A stretch of 64,000 nucleotides of DNA from Aquimarina aquimarini (GCF_900299535.1 NZ_OMKE01000057.1:62001-126000); one strand, 5' to 3'; numbered from the stretch's first letter, positions 7,397-16,116 are shown. The notes: generated from the sequence alone by a model not told the origin. A program made the numbers and translations.

Positions 7397-8617
7397 TTAA
7401 TTTACAGTTGCAATAGGAGCGGTATACCCTCTTTTAGTTATTGACCCATCTGTTCCTGTATTGTTTCCTCTAAGCAATAGAATTCCTGCTACATGTGGAG
7501 ATGCCATAGAAGTACCCGAAATTTTATTAAACCTTCCGTTCAACCATGTAGACCACACCTGTGTTCCAGGAGCCCATCTATCGACACTACTTCCGTAGCA
7601 TGAACCTCTTGCTGGTCTATCTGTATTCAACATGTTTCCTACACACCAAGAATTTCTTGTTCGTAATCGTTGCGGAGAATAATATTGTGTATCATCATTA
7701 CTATTACCAGCTGCCATAGCACCATAAGTAGTTCTCTCTAGACTTCTAAAAGCGTTATCAACCGCTACCGAAGTAGATCGGTTTTTTGGCCCTATACTAT
7801 AGTTCCAAGTATCTCCATTTCTTGCATTACGAGCTACATAATCTACTCCTGCTAAAATACCTCCGTTACTACCTGTACCTCCTGCATTTAAAACTCTAAC
7901 TGATATTACAGTTGCGCCATACGCTACTCCTATAACACCAGAACCATTGTTTTTTGCTGCAACTGTACCAGCTACATGAGTTCCATGCCCGTTTTGATCT
8001 TGCCATGACCCTCCTACAAAACTACGGCTTCTACCTGAATCAATATTCAAGTCTCTATGAGGCGCAATACCACTATCAATAATCCAGCATGTTTTGCCTG
8101 CGCCACTTGCTCTACCAACACGGTTTATACCCCATGGTAAAAACTCACCGTTTGGTAAATTTGAATCATTGGTCACAGCCTTATTTGCAACCGTGGCTGG
8201 CAATGTACTTACAGGATTCCCCATATCTACATCTAATTGAATTACATAATTAGGTTCTATATAGGCAACATCAGGATCCTGCTTAAGTATCTCTGCTTGT
8301 TTCTTTGAGATATTTTGCACCAAAAACCCTTGTACAACATCACTATACGCATACTTCAGGTTATCTTCCTGAATTCCATGCTTTTGTAAGGTGCTTTTTG
8401 ATTTCATCTGTATTTCAGCATGCTTGCCTTGTAATGATTTGTTTTCATTATAGACAATGATATATTCGCCAGGAACTGCTTGATCCACTCCTACTTCTTC
8501 TATAACAGTGTCAATTGTAGCGTCGATCTCAGTAATCTCTTCTGTATCTTTTTCGCAACCGAAAAAAGTAAGAGAGAGTACTGCCATAATACCTAAAATT
8601 TTTTGTTGAGTTTTCAT
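7397..8617 (-). CDS. Subtilisin-like (S8) serine protease lipoprotein, copy 3
   Basis: A 406-residue paralogue, first of the array in the direction of transcription. Lipoprotein signal (FFGCEKDTEE), I9-like propeptide and intact S8 triad (CWIIDSG, NGHGTHVAG, SGTSMASPHVAG, oxyanion AAGNSNDD). It is closely related to copy 1 in the signal and propeptide. The catalytic domain differs by an excess of arginine (20 from residue 161 on), for example SGRSRSF, RLRTRNSW, NTDRPARGS and VDRWAP, most at positions that look like surface loops. This suggests a changed surface charge and possibly a different substrate or binding partner. Confidence 0.93.
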   Translation of the reverse strand: MKTQQKILGIMAVLSLTFFGCEKDTEEITEIDATIDTVIEEVGVDQAVPGEYIIVYNENKSLQGKHAEIQMKSKSTLQKHGIQEDNLKYAYSDVVQGFLVQNISKKQAEILKQDPDVAYIEPNYVIQLDVDMGNPVSTLPATVANKAVTNDSNLPNGEFLPWGINRVGRASGAGKTCWIIDSGIAPHRDLNIDSGRSRSFVGGSWQDQNGHGTHVAGTVAAKNNGSGVIGVAYGATVISVRVLNAGGTGSNGGILAGVDYVARNARNGDTWNYSIGPKNRSTSVAVDNAFRSLERTTYGAMAAGNSNDDTQYYSPQRLRTRNSWCVGNMLNTDRPARGSCYGSSVDRWAPGTQVWSTWLNGRFNKISGTSMASPHVAGILLLRGNNTGTDGSITKRGYTAPIATVN

Positions 8618-8654
8618 TAAAAATTGATTTTTGTGTTAAAAAAAATTTTAAAAG

Positions 8655-8700
8655 TAAATTAAAAGTTGAGCTCTTATTAAAATTTACTGGAACAAAAATA
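8655..8700 (-). promoter_or_regulatory. Promoter and leader block of protease copy 3
   Basis: The -7 box reads TATTTTTG on the minus strand (8700 to 8693), an exact TAnnTTTG. The conserved 20-base leader block is at 8655-8674. A TTG occurs 15 bases before the -7 box, a shorter gap than usual. Confidence 0.55.
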
Positions 8701-8802
8701 TAAATTAATACGAATCAAAAAACACGTTAAAAACATGCTTATCAGGTATTTACATAAAAAAACAAAAGGTTATTTTAATAAAAAGGGAAGTTGAAAATCT
8801 TC

Positions 8803-8821
8803 AATGCAACACTGTTGCATT
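8803..8821. promoter_or_regulatory. AATGCAAC palindrome before protease copy 3
   Basis: A perfect 8-bp inverted repeat, AATGCAAC-ACT-GTTGCATT, with ACTGAAAATCAA directly after, as beside the copy 1 site. It is about 190 bases before the start codon, the same distance as in copy 1. Confidence 0.5.
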
Positions 8822-8920
8822 ACTGAAAATCAAGTGTTTAGTGATTTTATTTTGGGGAAAAAATCAGATGTAATAATCAATAAAACACATAAAAAAAACA
8901 TCTACTTATTTATCAGTATG

Positions 8921-8956
8921 TTAACTTATTTTAACTAGATTTAACATATAATTATC
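8921..8956. repeat. Phased TTAAC array before protease copy 3
   Basis: TTAAC starts at 8921, 8931 and 8941, with a fourth, decayed unit TTATC at 8952, so the 10, 10, 11 spacing is kept. It is 304 bases before ATG, exactly as for copy 1. Confidence 0.6.
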
Positions 8957-9035
8957 TTGTAATAGCCTGATTAATTAACAAAATCACAAAAAAAAGAGTC
9001 GTTTTTATCAAATTTTAATCAGAATTGTATATAAA

Positions 9036-9062
9036 AAAAATCCCGCAAGAAGCGGGATTTTT
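9036..9062 (-). terminator. Terminator of carB
   Basis: AAAATCCCGC (9037-9046) and GCGGGATTTT (9052-9061) form a perfect stem with loop AAGAA, ending 3 bases after the carB stop. A T-run follows on the minus strand. Confidence 0.88.
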
Positions 9063-9065
9063 ATT

Positions 9066-11918
9066 TTATTTACTTAGATACATTTTACGCCTCGAATATA
9101 GGTCATAAAATTGATCGTCTTTGAGATCATCTATAAATAAGATACTCTCTCCAGTACTTTTCATCTCTGGACCTAATTTCTTATTTACATTAGGGAACTT
9201 ATTAAACGAAAATACAGGTTGTTTAATTGCATATCCTTCTAAATGTGGTTCAAAATTAAAGTCTGTGACCTTCTTTTCTCCTAACATTACTTTGGTTGCA
9301 TAGTTTATATACGGTTCTCCATATGCTTTTGCAATAAACGGTACTGTTCTAGAAGCTCTAGGATTGGCTTCTATAATATATACCATATCATCCTTGATAG
9401 CAAATTGAATATTAATCAACCCTACCGTATTTAGTGCTAATGCTATTTTTCTTGTATGATCTTTAATTTGTTGCATTACAAATTCTCCTAGGTTAAATGG
9501 AGGTAAAGTTGCATTAGAATCTCCTGAGTGAATTCCACAAGGTTCTATATGTTCCATTATACCAATGATATATACATTTTCTCCATCGCATATCGCATCT
9601 GCCTCTGCTTCTATTGCACCATCCAAATAATGATCTAATAGTAATTTATTATTAGGAATTTTACGTAGTAAATCTACAACATGCTCTTCTAGCTCTTGTT
9701 TATTGATTACAATTTTCATTCCTTGACCTCCTAATACATAAGATGGTCTTACTAGAATAGGAAAATCTAACTCGTCTGCAACTTTTAGCGCTTGATCTGC
9801 TGTTTCTGCAGTATCGAATTGTGGGTAAGGAATATTATTTTCTTGCAATAATTTAGAAAAATGTCCTCTGTCTTCTGCAAGGTCTAATGACTTATAGCTT
9901 GTTCCTATAATTTTGATTCCATAACGGTCTAATTTTTCTGCAAGTTTTAATGCTGTCTGACCACCAAGCTGCACGATTACCCCTTCTGGTTTTTCATGTC
10001 TAATAATATCATAGATATGCTCCCAAAAAACAGGTTCAAAGTATAATTTATCTGCAATATCAAAATCAGTAGATACTGTTTCTGGGTTACAGTTAATCAT
10101 GATTGTTTCATATCCACACTCTGCAGATGCCAACACTCCATGTACACAACAGTAATCAAACTCAATTCCTTGTCCGATTCTATTAGGTCCTGACCCTAAA
10201 ATAACGATCTTTTTCTTGTCGCTTACTTCACTCTCATTTACAACATAAGTTTCTCCTTCTGGAGTTTCTATCTCTGCTTCAAAAGTAGAGTAAAAATACG
10301 GTGTTTGTGCTTTAAATTCTGCAGCACAAGTATCTACGAGTTTATATACTCTTTTTATTCCTAACCCATCTCTCTTTCCATATACTTCACTTTCATAACA
10401 CCCTACCATATGCGCTATTTGTCTATCTGCAAAACCTTTTTGTTTTGCTTCTAGTATCAATTCTTTGGTAAGTGTTTGTATAGTATGAGTTGATATTTCT
10501 TTTTCTAGATTGTATAATTCCTCATATTGCTTAAGGAACCACATATCTATTTTTGTAATCTCATGTATTCTACTTAATGGTATTCCCATTTGTATAGCAT
10601 CATAGATAACAAAAACACGATCCCAACTAGCATGTGTAAGCTTGTCTATAATCTGATCATAGTCTTTGTACCCTTTACCATCTGCACCAAGTCCGTTTCT
10701 TTTTATTTCTAGAGATTGAGTTGCTTTATGTAATGCTTCTTGAAACGATCTCCCAATTGCCATCACTTCTCCTACTGATTTCATCTGTAGCCCCAAAGTA
10801 CGGTCAGAGCCTTCAAACTTATCAAAATTCCATCGTGGTATCTTTACAATAACATAATCTAATGTAGGCTCAAATAATGCAGATGTAGATTTTGTAATTT
10901 GATTATCTAATTCATCTAGATTATACCCTATAGCTAATTTTGCAGCTATTTTTGCAATTGGATATCCAGTTGCTTTTGATGCTAATGCAGAAGATCTAGA
11001 AACTCTTGGATTAATCTCTATGGCAATAATATCTTCATTTTCGTCAGGGCTTACAGCAAATTGCACGTTACATCCTCCTGCAAAATCTCCAATACTACGC
11101 ATCATATGGATTGCCATATCACGCATACGTTGAAAAGTTTTATCACTCAAAGTCATTGCTGGAGCAACTGTAATAGAATCTCCTGTATGAATCCCCATTG
11201 GGTCCATATTCTCTATAGTACAGATAATAACAACATTATCATTATTATCTCTTAACAGTTCTAATTCATATTCTTTCCACCCGATCAGTGCTTTATCTAT
11301 CATTACCTCATGAATCGGCGAAATCTCCAACCCACGTGTAAGCAACTCATCAAAATCTTCTTCTTTATATACAATAGATGCTCCTGCTCCTCCAAGTGTA
11401 TAAGAGGCTCTAATCACTAATGGAAATCCATATTCCTGAGCGATCTCTTTTCCTTTTAGATATGAGTTTGCCGTAGCCTGTGGTGCCATCGGAATCCCAA
11501 TTTTGAGCATTAACTCTCTAAACTGTTCTCTATCTTCTGTGATATTAATTGCATCAATATCAACACCAATGATTTCTACGTCAAAATCTTTCCAAATACC
11601 TTTTTCATCTGCCTCAATGCAAAGGTTAAGAGCTGTTTGTCCTCCCATAGTTGGTAATACCGCATCTATTTGGGGGTGCTCTTTTAGGATTTGGATTATT
11701 GATTTCGTATTCAACGGCTTAAGATATACATGATCAGCCATTGAGGGATCCGTCATGATGGTAGCTGGATTCGAATTTATAAGAATCGTTTCTATCCCAT
11801 CTTCTCTCAAAGAACGTAATGCTTGAGTACCTGAATAATCAAACTCACAAGCTTGTCCAATTATAATTGGTCCTGACCCAATAATAAGTATACTCTTTAG
11901 TTTTTCGTTTTTAGGCAT
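9066..11918 (-). CDS. carB: Carbamoyl-phosphate synthase, large subunit
   Basis: A 950-residue ATP-grasp enzyme making carbamoyl phosphate from bicarbonate, ammonia and 2 ATP for arginine and pyrimidine synthesis. The two homologous halves are visible: GSGPIIIGQACEFDYSG near the N-terminus and GSGPNRIGQGIEFDYCC at about residue 570, each followed by an ATP-grasp domain. The protein ends after the second ATP-grasp domain (ESILFIDDLKDDQFY), so the C-terminal allosteric (MGS-like) domain of about 120 residues found in the E. coli enzyme is missing. I recall flavobacterial CarB proteins of this shorter size. The small subunit is not in this window. It follows rpmH on the same strand, with a terminator between. 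Confidence 0.96.
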   Translation of the reverse strand: MPKNEKLKSILIIGSGPIIIGQACEFDYSGTQALRSLREDGIETILINSNPATIMTDPSMADHVYLKPLNTKSIIQILKEHPQIDAVLPTMGGQTALNLCIEADEKGIWKDFDVEIIGVDIDAINITEDREQFRELMLKIGIPMAPQATANSYLKGKEIAQEYGFPLVIRASYTLGGAGASIVYKEEDFDELLTRGLEISPIHEVMIDKALIGWKEYELELLRDNNDNVVIICTIENMDPMGIHTGDSITVAPAMTLSDKTFQRMRDMAIHMMRSIGDFAGGCNVQFAVSPDENEDIIAIEINPRVSRSSALASKATGYPIAKIAAKLAIGYNLDELDNQITKSTSALFEPTLDYVIVKIPRWNFDKFEGSDRTLGLQMKSVGEVMAIGRSFQEALHKATQSLEIKRNGLGADGKGYKDYDQIIDKLTHASWDRVFVIYDAIQMGIPLSRIHEITKIDMWFLKQYEELYNLEKEISTHTIQTLTKELILEAKQKGFADRQIAHMVGCYESEVYGKRDGLGIKRVYKLVDTCAAEFKAQTPYFYSTFEAEIETPEGETYVVNESEVSDKKKIVILGSGPNRIGQGIEFDYCCVHGVLASAECGYETIMINCNPETVSTDFDIADKLYFEPVFWEHIYDIIRHEKPEGVIVQLGGQTALKLAEKLDRYGIKIIGTSYKSLDLAEDRGHFSKLLQENNIPYPQFDTAETADQALKVADELDFPILVRPSYVLGGQGMKIVINKQELEEHVVDLLRKIPNNKLLLDHYLDGAIEAEADAICDGENVYIIGIMEHIEPCGIHSGDSNATLPPFNLGEFVMQQIKDHTRKIALALNTVGLINIQFAIKDDMVYIIEANPRASRTVPFIAKAYGEPYINYATKVMLGEKKVTDFNFEPHLEGYAIKQPVFSFNKFPNVNKKLGPEMKSTGESILFIDDLKDDQFYDLYSRRKMYLSK

Positions 11919-11962
11919 GTAATTACAGTGTTGTCTTTTACTTTAAATTATGTATTAGATAT

Positions 11963-11992
11963 AAAAAAAGGCGTTACCGTTAAAGTAACACC
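11963..11992 (-). terminator. Terminator between rpmH and carB
   Basis: On the minus strand GGTGTTAC and GTAACGCC pair (one G-U), with a run of seven T after. It should stop much of the rpmH transcript. No clear -7 box is seen in the 44 bases left before carB, so carB may rely on read-through. Confidence 0.75.
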
Positions 11993-12017
11993 TTAATTAT
12001 TTTAATGCACAGTACCA

Positions 12018-12176
12018 TTAGTGCTTATGTCTTAACTCTGATGAAACAGATAGCTTCTTTCTTCCTTTTGCTCTTCTACGAGCTAACACTTTTCTACCAT
12101 TTGCAGAAGCCATACGCTCTCTGAAACCGTGTTTGTTTTTTCTCTTTCTTTTCGATGGTTGAAATGTTCTTTTCAT
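12018..12176 (-). CDS. rpmH: 50S ribosomal protein L34
   Basis: A 52-residue, very basic protein. It starts MKRTFQPSKRKRKNKHGFRE and continues with ANGRKVLARRRAKGRKKLS, the unmistakable L34 sequence. ATG 12174-12176, stop 12018-12020. The C-terminal VSSELRHKH tail is a little longer than the 44-46 residues of E. coli-type L34. L34 is part of the large ribosomal subunit. Confidence 0.97.
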   Translation of the reverse strand: MKRTFQPSKRKRKNKHGFRERMASANGRKVLARRRAKGRKKLSVSSELRHKH

Positions 12177-12251
12177 TGCTATCTATCTTTATAAATCTTC
12201 TTGGAATATCTAATTTAGTATTATTGAAGAATTTCTCCTCAAAACTGCGGG

Positions 12252-12282
12252 CAAATATACAAAGAGTTTTTACTTTGACAAA
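12252..12282 (-). promoter_or_regulatory. rpmH promoter, near-consensus
   Basis: On the minus strand TTTG (12282 to 12279), 19 bases, then TATATTTG (12259 to 12252): a full match to the Bacteroidota -33/-7 promoter. Transcription should begin near 12246, about 70 bases before ATG. It is a useful internal standard for the other promoters in this window. Confidence 0.85.
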
Positions 12283-12315
12283 CGTAAATATCAAATTATT
12301 TTTATTTGTTTTTAT

Positions 12316-12323
12316 TACCTTTG
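12316..12323 (+). promoter_or_regulatory. -7 box of the TPR membrane protein gene
   Basis: TACCTTTG, an exact TAnnTTTG, 30 bases before ATG 12353. It is divergent from the rpmH promoter. Confidence 0.55.
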
Positions 12324-12352
12324 CCGTGACTCAAAAAAAATAAACTTTTTCA

Positions 12353-12868
12353 ATGTACAATAAAAATATAAAATTAGTAATCGCAGCGATTATTGTTGGA
12401 GTTGCTGTATGGCAAATAATAGAAGGATATATAGGAAATGGAATCATGCTTATTTTGCTGGCTGCAATTTTTGTTTTTTTATATTTTAAGAATGAATTAA
12501 TTCTACTTGCATTTCTTAAATTGCGTAAACAAGATTTTGAAGGAGCAAAAAAATGGTTGGATAGAATCAAAAACCCTGAAAGTTCTCTTATCGTAAAACA
12601 ACAAGGGTATTACAACTACCTCCTAGGTATTATGTTATCTCAAAAAAATATCACGCAAGCTGAAAAATACTTAAAAAAAGCAATCAAGTTAGGATTATCT
12701 ATGAATCAGGATCTTGCCGTTGCCAAATTAAATCTTGCAGGTATTGCAATGACTAAACGTCGTAAAAGGGAAGCACAAATGCTACTTACAGAAGCAAAAA
12801 AACTAGATAAACACAATATGCTGAAAGATCAAATTAATATGATGAAACAGCAAATGAAAAAAATCTAG
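12353..12868 (+). CDS. Membrane-anchored TPR-like protein
   Basis: 171 residues. Two hydrophobic helices (about residues 7-25 and 29-55) form a membrane hairpin. A soluble helical part follows that fits two or more tetratricopeptide-type repeats: KLRKQDFEGAKKWLDRI, NYLLGIMLSQKNITQAEKYL and LAVAKLNLAGIAMTKRRKREA. Such domains usually scaffold protein contacts. No catalytic residues are evident and the partner is unknown. It is single-gene, divergent from rpmH. Confidence 0.75.
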   Translation: MYNKNIKLVIAAIIVGVAVWQIIEGYIGNGIMLILLAAIFVFLYFKNELILLAFLKLRKQDFEGAKKWLDRIKNPESSLIVKQQGYYNYLLGIMLSQKNITQAEKYLKKAIKLGLSMNQDLAVAKLNLAGIAMTKRRKREAQMLLTEAKKLDKHNMLKDQINMMKQQMKKI

Positions 12869-13019
12869 GCATACTAATTGCATAGAAAACTACGTTTATA
12901 ATCATAGTTTGATTTTTTATTAATAACGTTTTTAAATAGAGGAAATACACAATTTTTACCTATAAAAAATGTTTTTTTAATAGCATTATCTTACATTAGA
13001 TGCCGTAATCTATTTTGGA

Positions 13020-13826
13020 ATGAAAAAAATACTAGTACTAGGGATACTCTTTTTGCATTTTTGTAATTCTTTTGCTCAAGAAGAAAGAAGGGTCCCCTTC
13101 TCTGTTGCTATTTCTGCTCATATTGTAAAATATAACCAAAAAATAGATGCTGCATACCAAGATCAGGATTTAGAACGAGCAGAATTTTTATTTGACTCGT
13201 TAGTAAACAACCATCTCAATGGTACATATATGGATAATTTTAGCGTTTATCCGCTAAAAGGTGATCCTATTCTGCTAGAAGATTATGAAAAACCAATGTT
13301 CCTAATCACTTATGCTTCATGGTGTGTTCCTGGAGTTGGAGAGATTCCTGCATTAAATGATTTGGCTGATAGATTTCATGATCAAATAGATTTTGTAGTT
13401 CTATTCTGGGATAACAAAGAAAGATTAAAAGAAAAATCTAAAGAGTATGACAGTAATATACAATTAGTTCATATAGATGAAAAAACGAATCAAGATTCAT
13501 ATATCATAAATAAACTAAAACATGCATTAGGGTTCCCTATGATGTATTTTTTGGATAATGAAAAGAAACTACTTGATATTAGAAAAATTGTTACACATCA
13601 TTCTAGTGAGACCTTAAGTAATTCTTACAACATACATTTTAACTCACTTTCAAAAGGAGTTTCCTTACTAATATCTGACTTAGATTTGAACGCAGAAGTC
13701 AAAGAAGGAGAAGAAGAAAACACAAAGGAGAATTCTGATTTACGTACTGATGATGAAAGAAATATTGATGAAGAATATGAAAAATATAGACGTGAGCGTG
13801 ATTCTTTGAACCAAAAAGACAATTAG
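13020..13826 (+). CDS. Secreted thioredoxin-fold protein lacking the second active-site cysteine
   Basis: 268 residues with a signal peptide ending in NSFAQ. The middle resembles TlpA/AhpC-type thioredoxin domains: ITYASWCVPGVGEIPAL around residues 96-112, where WCxPC has become C102-V-P-G105, and the cis-proline loop GFPMMYFLD. A one-cysteine site argues against a normal dithiol reductase. It could act as a thiol-binding protein or a peroxidase-like enzyme, or may have lost redox function. The C-terminal 45 residues are highly charged (EGEEENTKEN, DDERNIDEEYEKYRRER) and probably unstructured or coiled. It is single-gene and convergent with the TauE-like gene. Confidence 0.75.
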   Translation: MKKILVLGILFLHFCNSFAQEERRVPFSVAISAHIVKYNQKIDAAYQDQDLERAEFLFDSLVNNHLNGTYMDNFSVYPLKGDPILLEDYEKPMFLITYASWCVPGVGEIPALNDLADRFHDQIDFVVLFWDNKERLKEKSKEYDSNIQLVHIDEKTNQDSYIINKLKHALGFPMMYFLDNEKKLLDIRKIVTHHSSETLSNSYNIHFNSLSKGVSLLISDLDLNAEVKEGEEENTKENSDLRTDDERNIDEEYEKYRRERDSLNQKDN

Positions 13827-13836
13827 AATTTAATTG

Positions 13837-14205
13837 TTATTTTCCCAAAATCATTTTTAGTGCAACTACAATGAGCACTCCTCCAAATATCTTTTTGAGA
13901 AGTGCTTGATTTATCGAAATAGCTAGCTTACTTCCTAAATACCCCCCCACAATAAATGTTACTGCAATTATAACAGCATATTTCCAGTTTACATATCCTT
14001 CTTGATAATAATTATAAGCAGCCAATAATGTTACTGGTACTGCCAACACCGCTAGACTTGTTCCTTGTGCTTGATGTTGAGAAAAGTTGACTAATATTAT
14101 CAACATAGGTATCATTATAACACTTCCACCTATTCCCAACGCGCCGCTAAAAAAACCTGCTAATAAACCTATTAAAATTAGTGAAATTAATATCGAAGTA
14201 TTCAT
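13837..14205 (-). CDS. TauE/SafE-family permease, half-size
   Basis: 122 residues, four predicted membrane helices, with the family mark GLLAGFFSGALGIGGSVIMIPML at the N-terminus and a similar closing helix (VGGYLGSKLAISINQALLKKIFGG). TauE/SafE proteins export sulfite or other organic anions. Full-size members have 7-8 helices, so this one corresponds to one half and may act as a dimer. I start at ATG 14205 (MNTSILIS) because the longer frame adds a polar, non-matching segment. Confidence 0.82.
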   Translation of the reverse strand: MNTSILISLILIGLLAGFFSGALGIGGSVIMIPMLIILVNFSQHQAQGTSLAVLAVPVTLLAAYNYYQEGYVNWKYAVIIAVTFIVGGYLGSKLAISINQALLKKIFGGVLIVVALKMILGK

Positions 14206-14373
14206 GTATATTTTTAGAATTATTACTTTTTCTTGAAGAATCACTACCTCAAAAAATTTACAACACAACACTATCTACATAAACTATTTTTTACCAATAT
14301 TACAGCATAGCAAAAACTCAATCCTAAACGGAATATAATATCAAATTGAGATCAAAAAATTACGCTTTATTGC

Positions 14374-15321
14374 TTATTGGCCTACTCCGTATGTATAATA
14401 TCCTTCTCTTGGTATTTTTACAAGATATTCTTTTCCTGTAGCATTATTTAAGTGTGCTTCTCTAAGCCAAGGGTTATGCAGCTTCAAGATTTTATAATTT
14501 ATATTATATTGCGCCGCAAACTTAGTAAAATCAGTAATCGGCTCATCAATCAGTACATTAAAAGTAGGTATATGCTCATACAAATCCTCTGTACTAAAGT
14601 TGAATCCATACTTCTTTGGGTTACTCAAAATTTCTTTTACTGCAGCAATTCTAAACACATATCGCCCTGTTTCTTCTCCTAATAAAAGGTCATAGTAAGA
14701 AGCAGCATTCTGTTTTTGCAACCTTCTATTGATCCCAGCACTTCCTGCATTATATGCAGCAGCAGCCAAGGTCCATGTTCCAAAACGTTTTTTTGCTTTT
14801 TTTAAATATTTACACGCAACTCTCGTAGATTTTTCAATATGATATCGTTCATCTACATTTTGGTTAACTTCTAATCCATATTCTTTTGCTGTTCCTTTTA
14901 ATATTTGCCAAAAACCAGTTGCTCTTGCAGGCGATACTGCTTGTGTCAAACTACTTTCTATAACAGCTAGATATTTAAAATCATCAGGCACTCCTTCTTC
15001 TTTAAGAATTGGTTCTATAATAGGAAAGAATTTATTTGCTCTTTTAAAAAGCAACAACCCATTAGACTGCCAATATGTATTTACTAGTAACTCTCTATCC
15101 ATTCTTTCCCTAATATCAGGGTTTTCTATTGGAACTAATTCTCCCGAAAAATTAAGATTATCTGGCATTGCAATAGCATAGACATTATAATCGTTGACTA
15201 ATTTTTTTTCTAGAATTTCCTGAGCCAAAGGTTTTTGAGGTTCATCTTGAGCAGCATTAACCAGAATTCCAAAGGTAAACACAACTCCCAAAAGGGCTAA
15301 CATTTTTTTTATCATTTTCAT
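14374..15321 (-). CDS. Lytic transglycosylase, MltD-like
   Basis: 315 residues. A signal peptide (VNAAQDEPQ) is followed by an SLT domain at about residues 100-215. The catalytic glutamate is in YLAVIESSLTQ, then SPARATGFWQI, and the closing AAAYNAGSAGINRR. These enzymes cut peptidoglycan between MurNAc and GlcNAc in the periplasm. After residue 240 a segment with FTKFAAQYNINYKILKLHNPWL and KIPREGYY resembles the LysM-type wall-binding ends of MltD proteins. The first two methionines are two codons apart, so the exact start is uncertain. Confidence 0.88.
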   Translation of the reverse strand: MKMIKKMLALLGVVFTFGILVNAAQDEPQKPLAQEILEKKLVNDYNVYAIAMPDNLNFSGELVPIENPDIRERMDRELLVNTYWQSNGLLLFKRANKFFPIIEPILKEEGVPDDFKYLAVIESSLTQAVSPARATGFWQILKGTAKEYGLEVNQNVDERYHIEKSTRVACKYLKKAKKRFGTWTLAAAAYNAGSAGINRRLQKQNAASYYDLLLGEETGRYVFRIAAVKEILSNPKKYGFNFSTEDLYEHIPTFNVLIDEPITDFTKFAAQYNINYKILKLHNPWLREAHLNNATGKEYLVKIPREGYYTYGVGQ

Positions 15322-15387
15322 AGCTTAAGTAGACTTTGATTTTATTGGGGAATAATACTATAGTACAATATAACGTAAAAAGTTAGA

Positions 15388-16059
15388 CTAATACAAGTTA
15401 TCCTCAATAATTTGAGGTAAATTTTTATTAAACCACCTAGCTCTATTCACAATCATAACGTGGGTTCCCCGATCTACTATTATACAATTCTTAATATTTG
15501 AGATTGGAAAAATAATATCTTTATCCCCATGAATATGAACCAATTTATCTAATGTTTTTTCTTGATCCCAACATACCATTTTCTCTATTGCCCAATCCAG
15601 ATATACTTTATCATTCATAGATAAGTACCTTTGATACATCGCGGCCCTTTTTTTTGCAAAGTCACCAAAAGCCAATTTTTCCCAGTTTTTAATATTAGAG
15701 ATTATTGATGTAGGAAGTAATTTATAGGCTTTAGTTTTTCTAGCAAATTTAATTCTTGCTGGCAATTCATATTTATTTTTTACACTTGATATGATTATGA
15801 TTTTTTTAGGGGTAAGAAATTTACTCATTTCTTGCACAATTACCCCTCCAAAAGAAACCCCTATCAAAATACAATTTTTGTGTTCAATTTCTTCACACAT
15901 TCGCCTTGCATAATCCTCTACAGACTCCTTCTTACCTGGGATTTTCCAAGGTAAGGTTTTGGCTACAAATCTATCCTCAGGAAGCTTAATAAATTCAAAT
16001 ATAGAAACATCAGCTGCCAATCCTGGAACAAAGTAAATATAGTTAACTTCCTGCGACAT
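15388..16059 (-). CDS. Alpha/beta hydrolase
   Basis: 223 residues with an alpha/beta-hydrolase pattern: oxyanion loop FVPGLAADVSIFEF near the start, nucleophile elbow GVSFGG (serine in the middle), acid in HGDKDIIFP and a late histidine in RGTHVMIVNRARWF. No signal peptide, so probably cytoplasmic. The start is ATG 16059: the longer frame to 16119 begins with TTG and overlaps the -7 box at 16117-16124. The substrate cannot be inferred. Confidence 0.8.
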   Translation of the reverse strand: MSQEVNYIYFVPGLAADVSIFEFIKLPEDRFVAKTLPWKIPGKKESVEDYARRMCEEIEHKNCILIGVSFGGVIVQEMSKFLTPKKIIIISSVKNKYELPARIKFARKTKAYKLLPTSIISNIKNWEKLAFGDFAKKRAAMYQRYLSMNDKVYLDWAIEKMVCWDQEKTLDKLVHIHGDKDIIFPISNIKNCIIVDRGTHVMIVNRARWFNKNLPQIIEDNLY

Positions 16060-16116
16060 AGGTATTTTAACAGTCCATTTTAAATTAAAAAATCTTATTT
16101 CCTTATCTTTGCGTCT

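Larger units (their letters stand above)
8618..9035. other. Spacer between carB and protease copy 3
   Basis: No gene. It holds the copy 3 promoter and leader block, the second AATGCAAC palindrome and the third TTAAC array. The remainder is AT-rich with no other structure seen. Confidence 0.65.

Noticed and set aside
4084..8617. Proteases as type IX secretion cargo
   Set aside because: They end directly after the catalytic domain and have lipoprotein signals, so no sorting domain is available.
12094..12294. 66-codon minus-strand frame beside rpmH
   Set aside because: It overlaps rpmH in another frame and covers the rpmH promoter; the L34 frame is certain.
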